DNA of 64,000 bases from Centrapalus pauciflorus. Its lineage: Eukaryota; Streptophyta; Magnoliopsida; Asterales; Asteraceae. The notes beneath the pieces are model-generated. The model did not search any database. It was not told the origin of the DNA and was given only the letters and a program-made list of their open reading frames with translations. Made by a program: the position numbers and the translations under genes. Location of the stretch: the NCBI GenBank assembly GCA_020465985.1, contig JAANYP010003716.1, positions 124,001 to 188,000 of the forward strand, given 5' to 3'. Every line of letters begins with the position of its first letter. Position 1 is the first letter of the stretch. Positions 11,069-21,045 of this stretch are shown here, piece after piece.

Positions 11069-11535
11069 AAACATGTTTCAAACATCACGTACTAAACAGC
11101 CCCGTACGAAAAAAGTGATATGAAACTGACTTGAACCCAAACAAATTGAAAACTGGTCGCCATAATATTGACATGGAAATTTTGTGTCAAGTGAGAGTCA
11201 ATCCCTAATTACCCGAAATCAATCTAATTAGACTTTAAAAATAATTATTTAAATATGAACATAAAGGAAAAAAAATGTGAAAATTTGATGGTTAAAATTC
11301 TATTAGACAATTCCCTTCCAAAAACAAATTCTATTAGAGAATGGATGTTTATCACTTTATTTTATGTCAAATATATTACTTTAATTATTTTTTGGACGGA
11401 TGGTGTAGCTTCGATCTATGTTTGTCAATGATTATATGCACACATAACATTACCGAGTATCCTAGCTGACGCCATAAGTTATAGGAGGGTCACATCAATG
11501 AGTCTCAACGAACAAGTATGCATATCAAATGAGAA
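11069..11535. other. Intergenic AT-rich sequence
   Basis: No gene, RNA or repeat terminus recognised. Confidence 0.4.
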
Positions 11536-12685
11536 TAAATAATATAATAGGGTTAAAGTCATACATATGTATGTTACTTTACTGTAATTATCGATATGAC
11601 TAATTTACTTTTTCTTTTAACCATATGGTACTTATACTCAAAGATGACCTCTCGATATGGTACGTATGACCGGTAACCATGCTCAGACGGCGGTTTTGTT
11701 GATTCAAAAGATGACATGACATAACTTTTATGACATGGCACTTACATTAGTCATATAAATGTATGTTACCTTACTGAAATTATCGATATGAGTAATTTAC
11801 GTTTTCTTTTAACCGAATGGTACTTGTACTCAAAGGTAACCTGTCGATATGGTTAGTATGACCCGATATGGTTATTATGTGACATGGCGGTTTTTGTTTA
11901 TTCAAACGATGACATGACACTTAAATTATTATTGTTGGTGGTGGTGGTGTTGTTTTTCTTGTTATTTATTCTTTTCTTGAATGTTCAACTTGAAACTAAA
12001 AAACCCAAAATATGAATATAAAAACTCAGATATTTAAATCCAGATCTAGAACCTTAAACATGACAAAATCAATATCAGAATCGAGATTGGAACATTTAGT
12101 TAAGCAATCGATTAGATTTTGAACCATAGATCTTGTGATTCTAGAACCCAATCGCTTATAATGGAAACCAATAAAGTGAAATCGAAATGATTGAACCTAA
12201 TCTCAAACTCGTTATACATTTGATTTCAAAATGTTAACCACCAAACAACCATAAATACAAGATGCTTCTACGAAATCGAAATCGATTCCAAAAATGTAAC
12301 CACTAGATCCGGAATACAGGGGACGGTATTGTGGTGGAGATGATCGGATGCTAAGGTCATGAATGAGACGATGGAAGGTGACAAGCAGAAGCGATGATGT
12401 TTTTGGTTTGAAGACTTTATAGTAGCATTTAAGGAGGGGATGGTGTTTCAATCTCTAGTTGATGGAGATAAAATGGGTGGTTAAATCCACATCATTTTAA
12501 AGACAATTTAAATATTAAAACATAGAGTTTTACCGGTGGACCTGTAACCATTAACCAACTGTATCATATCAACAATAAAATTCAAGTATGAGTATCATCT
12601 AGGTAAAACAAACTACATTAGTCATATCGATAATTTTAGTAAAGTAGCATACATTTATACGATTTTATCTCAATATAATATATTA
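11536..12685. mobile_element. Non-autonomous terminal-inverted-repeat element, ~1.15 kb
   Basis: The left end reads ATACATATGTATGTTACTTT and ATTATCGATATGACTAAT. The right end (12610-12670) carries the complement: ATTAGTCATATCGATAATTTT and AAAGTAGCATACATTTATA. The flanks on both sides contain ATATAATA-like sequence, a possible target duplication. The left terminal block is repeated internally at 11740-11875. The middle (11930-12530) holds a low-copy-looking insert with an open frame of 79 codons on the minus strand (12212-12451) but no transposase. The right end abuts the Helitron terminus at 12686. Confidence 0.6.
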
Positions 12686-13145
12686 CTAGTTTATTACCCG
12701 CGTATTACGCAGACATCTTTATTATATATAAAATATAATAAATAAAAAGATAAAGATATAAATATTATTTTTTAAACAAAAGTATATAAGATGATATTAT
12801 TATTTATTATAACCTATTAATTTTGTATATTTCTAAATATATATGAAGAGGAATTATTTTCTTATTTATTTTTTTAAACTTTTATTATATTATCTTATAA
12901 TTAATAAGTTAGTAGATTATTAGATTTTGTTTGATTTGATTTGAATTTAAAAGTGGATTATATTGGATTTGGATAGATTTAATTAATAAGTTAGTAGAGT
13001 ATTAGATTTTGTTTGATTTGATTTGATTTGAATTTAAAAATGGATTATATTAGATTTGGATAGATTTGATTTAGATTTCTTTATTATTTTTAAAATCTAT
13101 AAATGACACGTGTTGATTCATGGTGACGACACGTGGCTTCACCAG

Positions 13146-15045
13146 TGACGCGTGCAAAACACACCTCAGGTTTAATTAACTAAATGAACCCAAAGTATAA
13201 ATTACACAACTGGCAGTGTACCAATCGTGTGCAATATAGCTTTAAGAATCACCCAGGATTTATCGAACTCAGGGAACGGAATAAAGATTGGAGACTCAAA
13301 TACTACAACCTAAACCAATATTCAGCTATTTTTGACGTTTTGAGGAAGTTATCAACTAAAGACAATAATTAAAATTAACTAACAGAATAACTATAGCAAA
13401 CTAAGTAACACAAGTATAAAAAGTTAAACTAATATTTTTGGATTTTTCAGATTAAAATAAAAATTAATTCTAGCAAACAAGAATTAAACTAAACAACTAA
13501 AGCAAGCAAGTAACGATAACTAAATTATATGAACCAAACTAATTAAAGCAAAATCAAACCAAACTAACTTGAGCAAGTAAATAACGATGATAAATTTTAC
13601 CAAACTCTTATATTACGAAAGCGTCACCCACTTGGAATTAGAAGACTATAATTAATTGGCGATGGATTGAATTGATTGACTAAAGACAAATCGGTTGATA
13701 ACCAATTTTAAATTCAATTAAGCCCGGATTTTGGTTTAATTTACTGATTATTTAATTACTTCAAGTTAAAATATTTAATCTTGATAACCACGTGATTGAA
13801 ACAAAGCAACTCGTCAAAACTCCAATACTAACCAATTAATTTTATAATCGCAACACAATGCATAAAGATAATCCATTAACACCGAAATCCAACTAATTGA
13901 CTTTGTCACTTTAAAAATCAAACTTTATGATTTGTCAATCCTATTATCGCAACACAATGCATAAGAACCAACAAACACATAAAATTCTAGATTAACAATC
14001 AACTATCAAACCATTATCGCAACACAATGCCTAGAAGAGATAGTTGACTATTAATTTTTCATTTAAAGCTTCTTTCTTTTTAAAACGCAGATCTGATTAA
14101 CACTTTATTATCGCAAAACAATGCTAAAAGATTAATAAAAATCTGATTTTTAACAAGAAAATATGAAATAATCAAGAATCCAACAAATATAAACCAAAAT
14201 CCATCAATCAATCCAACAATTTACCAATTAATACATAGAATCCATCATCCCAAGCGGGTGAACAAGAAAACTACTCACTAATCATGCTAAAAACCGAAAT
14301 TAAACTCAAATTAATAAAAACCATTATGAAATCAGAAAGTTTAAGGAACGCGTGTACCAAATCCGTAGCTACAATGAAGAAATTGAACTCCAAAACTTGA
14401 ACCGAATGCTTGTAGATCCAGGAAATCCGAAACCTTTCACTAAACTATGATTAATTACTTGAAAAGCTACGAAAAACTCTAAAACTCGTCTCTAAAACCG
14501 TGGAAAATCGCACCAAATGCTAGAAAATCTAAGAAAATTCAAACTTTCAACTAATCTATGACTAACTATCTTGAAAATCGAAGAAAAACGTAAGTAAAAG
14601 CTCTGAAAATTGTCTCTGAAACTCCCAAAATTCGAATATCCTCGGCTGCTGCAAACTAGGGTTTAAAAAACGAATTTCGTGGGCTGGGCTTCTTACGCGG
14701 CCGCGTAGGGTTAAGTCACGCGGCCGCGTAGCTGTGTTGACTGGTCTTACACCACTTGGCTACATGGTCTTGTAAAAATCTGTTTACGCGGCCGCGTAAA
14801 AGAAAGCTACACGGCCGCGTAGGGCACTTTTCAGCAAATCTCCGCATTTGATCAGGGAAGCTAAGTGGACTTCAATTCCTCGTTCTTTTGGCCTCGATTT
14901 CCGTACCAATGTCGAATTAACGGCCTCTGACCTGCGAAACATAAATTTTAATAAAATCAGTATCATTTTCGCACATTTCAGTCTGAAAACCACCCAATAT
15001 GCAAGGGAAATGATACAAAATATTTGTATAAATATGCACATATCA
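13146..15045 (-). repeat. 3' LTR (minus-strand sense) of the gag-only element
   Basis: A near-identical copy of the LTR at 21046-22946. It carries the same palindromes (14694, 14717, 14785, 14808), telo-box (14657-14665) and ATCGCAACACAATGC repeats (13844, 13944, 14014, 14107). Differences from its partner include single-base changes near 13211, 13382, 13829, 14070 and 14758. Confidence 0.93.
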
Positions 15046-15058
15046 AAATACCCCACAC
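15046..15058 (-). other. Polypurine tract of the gag-only element
   Basis: The minus strand reads GTGTGGGGTATTT immediately before the 3' LTR start TGATATG. Similar GTGTGGGG blocks recur inside the element at about 16520-16527 and 17116-17123. Confidence 0.75.
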
Positions 15059-15647
15059 TTGAGCTTTGCTTGTCCCCAAGCAAACCGCAACATAAAATGT
15101 TTTCAACCAGGCCTCAATTCAAAATAAACTCTCTAGAAATGTGCAAGACTCAATAGCATTAAAGATCCATAAACTATGAATTTGAAGCCAAAGCAAGAAA
15201 CAATGAGACCACAAGATGCAAAAAGAATAGAATGACAATGCCAACAACTTCCCACGTATTTACACGACTCAGCACCTCACAGTTTTCACTCATCACTCAA
15301 GTGTATAGGCTCGTGTGTTTTCACAAATTTCGCTCAATGCCAGACATGTAAAAAAGAATATGAGCATATGCTTGAGAGTAAATCACACCGCCATCACTCA
15401 ATGTTTGAAAATATAGCACATAAAGGTCTTAATAGGCTGTAACGAGGCTAGGCTAAGGGCATGGGAAATGTATGGCCAAAGTGGACTAAAAGAATGGGAT
15501 CCAAGATAAAGTAGCAAGCAATAGAATCGAGTAACCAACATGGGACCAAATATTCACTGATAATACTACCCAAATAGTCTGGCTTGATCTACCACATCTA
15601 AAAGCAGCTCAGAATGACAAATATTCATTTCACTTTCTTATTCCAAT

Positions 15648-15737
15648 ACCTTCTCTTTTTGTTTTTTTTTCTTTCTTTCTTTTTCTTTCTTTTTTTTTTC
15701 TTTTTCTTCCTTTTTTTTCTCTCTCTTTTTTTTTATA
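15648..15737. repeat. Polypyrimidine tract
   Basis: About 90 nt of nearly pure T with scattered C on the + strand, purine on the element's sense strand. It generates spurious Phe-rich and Lys-rich ORFs. Confidence 0.9.
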
Positions 15738-16773
15738 GCACTGAATTTCCAAACATCGACTATATGCAAGACTCTCCTAACCACACTAGCATTGCCGCGG
15801 TACAACACTAGAAAAGTCAGGAAGAACACAAAAACAGAGAATTACACATGACTCGAATGCTATCAAAACAAGGCATAATCGTCAAGGCCCACAGAGGATA
15901 AACAACTAACAAACTAATGATCCCAGATAAATCCCTAAAGCTTGCTACTAAATCACGATCCCAATTTCGGACAAACGAAAGACAAAAGGATTATTTGGCT
16001 GATAGTGTGGGTTGTCACCGAAATGAAAGGCCAAGGCTCAAAAGGGGGAAATCTATGGGAAATAATGCAGGTAAGGATGTCACTGGGGAAAGGGGTTTCC
16101 TAACTGTGCCTTTATATAAGTGCTAGATTCTCAAACGATGTGATCTTGGCATGCATCTATCAAACAAGTTCTACCGTAATCCAGATAACACCGACAAATT
16201 CACACCAAAAGAAATAAGGAGCATTAAATATGAATGCTAGATAGGCTCAAATTCTCACGAAACGAATTTACAGGATTTTTTGTGCTTAATCATAGAATTC
16301 AGTCAGGAAGCGTGACATGCACATCAAATATCCTGATACCACCACATAATCTCAAAGTCAGTTGCTCAGCTTCGCATGCATAGAAAATAGAACAATACTG
16401 CAAAAGAGTCCAACATGCAAAAATAGAGAATAACTTTTGAAAATCGGCCCAATTTTAAACAAAAATGCCATGAATTGTTCATAAGAACATGCAACGCTCA
16501 AAATCAACATTTTTATACCCCCACCCCACACTTAAATCTGACAGTGTCCTCAGTGTCATAAACAATGCAAATCTAACAAGTAACAGTAAATTAGAACAAG
16601 AAAAACTCCCCTGATAGCATGCCAAAAATAAGCCATGGATGTCTCGCAGGGGGTGCAGCGGCTGTATCAAGCTCGAGATCAGGACCCGGTGTTGGGTGAG
16701 CTGTGGGGAAATCAACGGTGGGCACCTGATTGGTTTTCTCAAAACCCTTACGCAGACTTGAGGATTTAAAACT

Positions 16774-16993
16774 TCGTGGTGGTGTAGCTTTTATCTACGC
16801 GGTGGTGTAGGTTTCCTTCACGCGGTGGTGTAGCTTTTATCTACGCGGTGGTGTAGCTTTTATTCACACGGTGGTGTAGGTTTATCTACGCGGTGGTGTA
16901 GCTTTTATTCACGCGGTGGTGTAGGTTTATCTACGCGGTGGTGTAGCTTTTATTCACGCGGTGGTGTAGGTTTATCTACGCGGTGGTGTAGGC
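16774..16993. repeat. Minisatellite of ~22-24-bp units with core CGCGGTGGTGTAG
   Basis: About ten copies of (A)CGCGGTGGTGTAG alternate with spacers CTTTTATCTA, CTTTTATTCA, GTTTATCTA or GTTTCCTTCA. The unit's left half matches the ACGCGG half of the LTR palindromes, suggesting a common origin. Confidence 0.92.
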
Positions 16994-18206
16994 GCACAGT
17001 CAGGAAAAAAAAATGGACAGCAGTTGCAAATCAAATTCCATTCCAACAGGTAACATTAGACAAACACACGAACACAACTATGAATCTCACAATCAACTTC
17101 AATCAGCAAACACCTCACCCCACACTGATTTCACTCAAAAACATATGATTTCGCCCGAATCAAAGAAAAGAAAACTAACTAAATAAAAGAACTAAAGGAT
17201 GACTTGATTGACTTTAAGAGTCAAACTAGAGAAACGAAAATCATGCAATAAAAGCAATAAAATAGGCTCACGTTCCGATAAAGCATGACATACAAAATTA
17301 TAGAAAACACATAAATGAGATGCTAAAAACGACACACAAACGACACTTAACAAAAGTATTAAAGTATAAACTGATTCCAAGTTATTGACTTATAAAAAGT
17401 CAAAAACTCAGAATAAAAGATAGCATCCTACTCCATACTTGACTCGAAGCCCATGGACTCAAACATGAAACACACAATACAAATGAAATCAAAACAAGCA
17501 ACGAATTATAGAAAGCATTATGAGAATCACACTAGATGATACATTAGCAAAGATCACACATAAAAGCACACTAAAACATGCAAATGATAATACTAAATAT
17601 AAGAGCGAAAACACACAAATATACAATAGTGACTTGAGTTATGAATGAGGCTTCTAAACATCGCACATAACATTAGAATGTCACGTAAAACGATGCAAGA
17701 ACACTTATTTAAGCAAAATGATCTACGAAGCTAAAATTCAAAAACTTGAAAAACAAGGTCTCAACAATTTGACTTTCAGAAAGTCAAACTAGAGCCACAA
17801 AATTATTTAGCTAGGCAACGATAAACCTTAAATATCGAAACTAGAAGTCATGTGACTCAAGAACGATATAAAGGCGAATTACTCAAGCAAAACATGAAGG
17901 CAAACTAGCATACTAAAGCAAGTAATTTGAAAGTAAACTAAACTCAATTTGACTCAAAAAGTCAAAACCATGAACTAGAAATTAGAACAAGCAAACATGC
18001 TTTCATTACAAGACCACTAGCATCAATCATGCAATCCTAAGACACATACTCAATGCACTGGCTACTTATTTAAGCATATAACTTTCAAAATTTAAATTAA
18101 CAACTCAACACATCAAGCAAAACAAACTAAACATAAAATGAAAACTTAATATACAAATGAAAGTATCTACGGGTTGCCTCCCGAAAGCGCTTGTTTTGAC
18201 GAGTCT

Positions 18207-19661
18207 CTAGCTTGACTCGTCCACATGGCCCTTAGATTGATAAAACATACCTGGAAAACGAGCTCGCAAACCTTTCATACCCACTAAAGAAATGTACTCA
18301 CCAACCGGATCCTCATGATCAAAATTAAGCTTCGGAAATTGACAAGTTGGTTTTTCTGTGATCTTCTCTACCTTCTTCTTCCGCTTTCTTGGCTTCTTCG
18401 ATCTCCCTTTCCTCTTTACCGAGCATGAAGGTACCTGTCCATCACAAACAACAACAGAATCATATTCAAGATTATCAAGCTTATCATGATCAATATGAGA
18501 AGGAGTAGATGGCAATGGTGCTTCAAACAACGCAAAAATATCCTCATCGGTTGGAGTATCAATCTCATCAATGTGCATATGCCAATCTACTCCAAGCAAG
18601 CAAGCAATCTCCCGCAAATCTTTATCAGCATCAAACTCGTTCGTGGCATGAACACCCTGCATAGGATCTAACTCAACACATGGTGCATAAGTAGATATGG
18701 AGAAAAGTGAGTCAGGCAGAAATGGATATAATGGATTAGCTTTCACCATACGAAATGTAATATCCTCATCTCTCACTCTAATAGTCAACTCCATAGACAG
18801 GACATCTATCAATGCTCTAGCAGATGTAAGAAAAGGTCTACCCAAAATGAGGGGATTGCCACTCGAGCTATCCATGTCTAGCACCACTAAATCAACAACA
18901 AACTCAAATCTATCAACCTTCAATCTAACTCCCTCACAAATCCCTACAGGCCGTCTCAAGGAACTATCAGCTAGCTGCACGGCTACCAAAGAAGGCTTAA
19001 GAGGTCCCAAATCAAGCTGTTGGAAAATATCATGAGCAATAACATTGATGCTAGAGCCTAGATCGGCTAAAGCATTACTGAATACAGCCCCCTTTACAGA
19101 ACACGGGATTGTGAAACTACCAGGGTCGGCCTTACCTTGGATGTATAAAGGAGGAGGGACATATGCGGTACTTCCTGAAGCGTTCAGATGCATCTCATCC
19201 ATTAAAGCCTCCAGTTCCTTCTTCAATGGGGGAGAATAGGAAGAAGTAGAAGAAGGAACATCCTCGGGGTGCTCATCATCATGTACAGTAATGGCATTGA
19301 CTTGAGCAAGACCCTTGTCTTTCAGATTACCTCTTGGATTGGGCTCAGTGTTGCTAGGAAGTTCACCAGCATTCCTAACATTCCTCAACTGTGCTAGCTG
19401 TCCCACTTGTGTTTCAAGGGCCTGAATAGCAGCCTGCTGATTTCTAGACAACGCCTCTTGATTAGCAATAAACTTCATCATCATCTCCTCGAGGTTTGAC
19501 TTTGTAGGTTGCACGGGCTGAGACTGATGATTCTGATTAGAGAAGTGGGCATTATGGAACTGATTGGGATTAGAATTAAATTGTGAGAAAGAAGAAGATT
19601 GTCCCTGATGATATCCATGGTTATACCCTTGCTGAGGGTTAAATTGGGGTCTCTGCATCAC
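18207..19661 (-). CDS. Gag C-terminus with aspartic protease; no pol beyond it
   Basis: 484 codons, in the same frame as the upstream Gag. Residues 1-55 are Q/N/H-rich, and 56-90 look like a coiled coil (LEEMMMKFIANQEAL...LETQVGQLA). A retropepsin-type domain spans about 165-300: active-site ADLGSSINVI with Asp200, and the second conserved loop PLILGRPFL at about 270-278. A basic run (KKPRKRKKK) is near 420. The protein ends at a stop where Athila/Tat elements would continue into reverse transcriptase. The protease could cleave Gag. Other pol functions must come from elsewhere. Confidence 0.88.
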   Translation of the reverse strand: MMQRPQFNPQQGYNHGYHQGQSSSFSQFNSNPNQFHNAHFSNQNHQSQPVQPTKSNLEEMMMKFIANQEALSRNQQAAIQALETQVGQLAQLRNVRNAGELPSNTEPNPRGNLKDKGLAQVNAITVHDDEHPEDVPSSTSSYSPPLKKELEALMDEMHLNASGSTAYVPPPLYIQGKADPGSFTIPCSVKGAVFSNALADLGSSINVIAHDIFQQLDLGPLKPSLVAVQLADSSLRRPVGICEGVRLKVDRFEFVVDLVVLDMDSSSGNPLILGRPFLTSARALIDVLSMELTIRVRDEDITFRMVKANPLYPFLPDSLFSISTYAPCVELDPMQGVHATNEFDADKDLREIACLLGVDWHMHIDEIDTPTDEDIFALFEAPLPSTPSHIDHDKLDNLEYDSVVVCDGQVPSCSVKRKGRSKKPRKRKKKVEKITEKPTCQFPKLNFDHEDPVGEYISLVGMKGLRARFPGMFYQSKGHVDESS

Positions 19662-19700
19662 CTGAGGACGAGGATGAGTGAATCCAGGAGGTGGTTGGTT

Positions 19701-20900
19701 CTAAGCTCGAGAAAAATTCGGAGTAGGTTGGGCATATCTAGCCATGCCTCCACCATAATCTCCTGACGAGTAATATACCTGCTCCGGATTTGGGTAAGGA
19801 AAACTAGCTTGGCACTCATAGCCGGAATGTGGTCCACCACAGTGCTCACATCCGTGTTGTACTGCGTGTACAGCAACTGGGGATGACTGTGGCTGACTAG
19901 TCTGCGTGAGGAGCTCAATCTTAGCTGTGAGGGCAGCTATAGCAGCAGCTTGCTTTGAATCAGAAGCTCCCCACCCAAAATATTCACTAGGTGTCTGAGT
20001 TTGGCTTAAAACCAGGTCATCGATTATGTCAAAAGCCTCTTCTGGTGTCCTCTTATACACTGACCCGTTACAAGCTGAGTCGATCAGTGAGTGATACATG
20101 GGGTGAACATTCTCATAGAATACCTTGACACGGTGATTAAGTGTCATGTTATGATTTGGGCATTTCATGATGGACTCTTTATATCTCTCCCATGCATCAT
20201 ACAGAGACTCATCAGGTTTCTGCTTAAATGAGAGAATGTCACTCATAAGCTTAGTAGTCCGAGAAGGAGGGCAGAATTTGAGGAGAAACTTGGACTCCAT
20301 ATCATCCCAAGTACGAATCGAGTTCGAGGGAAGGGACTCATACCACATCATGGCACGTCCTGAAAGAGAGTAAGGAAAGAGCATCAGTCGAATTACTTCC
20401 CTCGGAACTTGATTCGCTTTATACCCACCGCATGCTTTTCTGAATTTCTTCAGGTGGGAATACGGATCCTCAGAAGATAGACCGCAGAATTGTGCGTTAT
20501 TCTGAACTAAAGCGATCAGGCTCGACTTTAGCTCAAAATTAACGGCATCGAATCCAGGAATAACTATTGCACCTTCCGAGTCATCGGTGACCGGTTGGTT
20601 AAGCTCAAGCATTGTCCTTCGGTCTCCCATAGTGAAAGATGAAGAGTCAGAAGAAGATGAAGAATCAGAAGATGATGAAGGCGAAGAAGGTGAAGAAGGT
20701 GAAGAACTAGAAATTGGAGGTAACTGAACAAAGATGTATACGTGATCTTCCTCCACCGGATGAGAAACAATATGGTCAGTAGAATCCGATAAACTTGACA
20801 GTCCCTCAACTAAAGGGTGCGATTGTTCACGACGACGGTTACGAAATGCTCGCTCAGGTTCGGAGTATGGGCTGACGATGTTAGGATTACGACGACTCAT
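19701..20900 (-). CDS. gag: Gag (capsid and nucleocapsid part), Ty3 Athila/Tat-like
   Basis: 399 codons. The N-terminal part (1-90) is low-complexity with Ser/Pro runs. The conserved retrotransposon Gag domain lies at about 120-290, recognised by PREVIRLMLFPYSLSGRA, MWYESLP, FLLKFCPP and DESLYDAWERYK. A zinc knuckle CEHCGGPHSGYEC is at 351-363 (C-X2-C-X3-H-X4-C). It ends at an amber codon (TAG AAC). The next ORF continues in the same frame, so this is one Gag-protease reading frame with a single internal stop. The context is not the classic UAG-CAA leaky one. It may be a simple mutation or a low-efficiency readthrough site. Confidence 0.88.
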   Translation of the reverse strand: MSRRNPNIVSPYSEPERAFRNRRREQSHPLVEGLSSLSDSTDHIVSHPVEEDHVYIFVQLPPISSSSPSSPSSPSSSSDSSSSSDSSSFTMGDRRTMLELNQPVTDDSEGAIVIPGFDAVNFELKSSLIALVQNNAQFCGLSSEDPYSHLKKFRKACGGYKANQVPREVIRLMLFPYSLSGRAMMWYESLPSNSIRTWDDMESKFLLKFCPPSRTTKLMSDILSFKQKPDESLYDAWERYKESIMKCPNHNMTLNHRVKVFYENVHPMYHSLIDSACNGSVYKRTPEEAFDIIDDLVLSQTQTPSEYFGWGASDSKQAAAIAALTAKIELLTQTSQPQSSPVAVHAVQHGCEHCGGPHSGYECQASFPYPNPEQVYYSSGDYGGGMARYAQPTPNFSRA

Positions 20901-21020
20901 ACACCGAACACCCTTTAAAGAAAAGTGAAAATAGACAGAAAATTTAACTTTTCAGGGGGATTGCCCCTAAAAAGGATCAACTAAACTACCGGCGTTGGTT
21001 GTTTCTTAAAGCTCGCACCG

Positions 21021-21040
21021 TTCCCCGGCAACGGCGCAAA
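21021..21040 (-). other. Primer binding site of the gag-only element
   Basis: On the minus strand, just inside the 5' LTR, GCGCCGTTGCCGGGGA matches the primer site form seen in Athila/Tat-like Ty3 elements (tRNA-Asp type in my memory). Confidence 0.75.
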
Positions 21041-21045
21041 AAACT

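Larger units (their letters stand above)
15059..18206 (-). other. Internal noncoding region of the gag-only element
   Basis: About 3.1 kb between the protease stop and the 3' LTR shows no RT, RNase H, integrase or envelope signature on either strand. It holds a polypyrimidine block (15648-15737), a G+C-richer minisatellite (16774-16993), two internal polypurine-like blocks and many CAAA-type AT-rich words. Near its 5' end, GGGTTGCCTCCCGAAAGCGC (18173-18192) is a sequence I have seen beside pol/LTR junctions in other Athila/Tat elements. Confidence 0.75.

Noticed and set aside
15614..15829. Phe-rich and Lys-rich ORFs
   Set aside because: Translations of a polypyrimidine tract.
16774..16993. 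Spaced repeats considered as a CRISPR array
   Set aside because: Spacers are short variants of each other, the unit is 22-24 bp, and the host is a plant; it is a minisatellite inside a retroelement.
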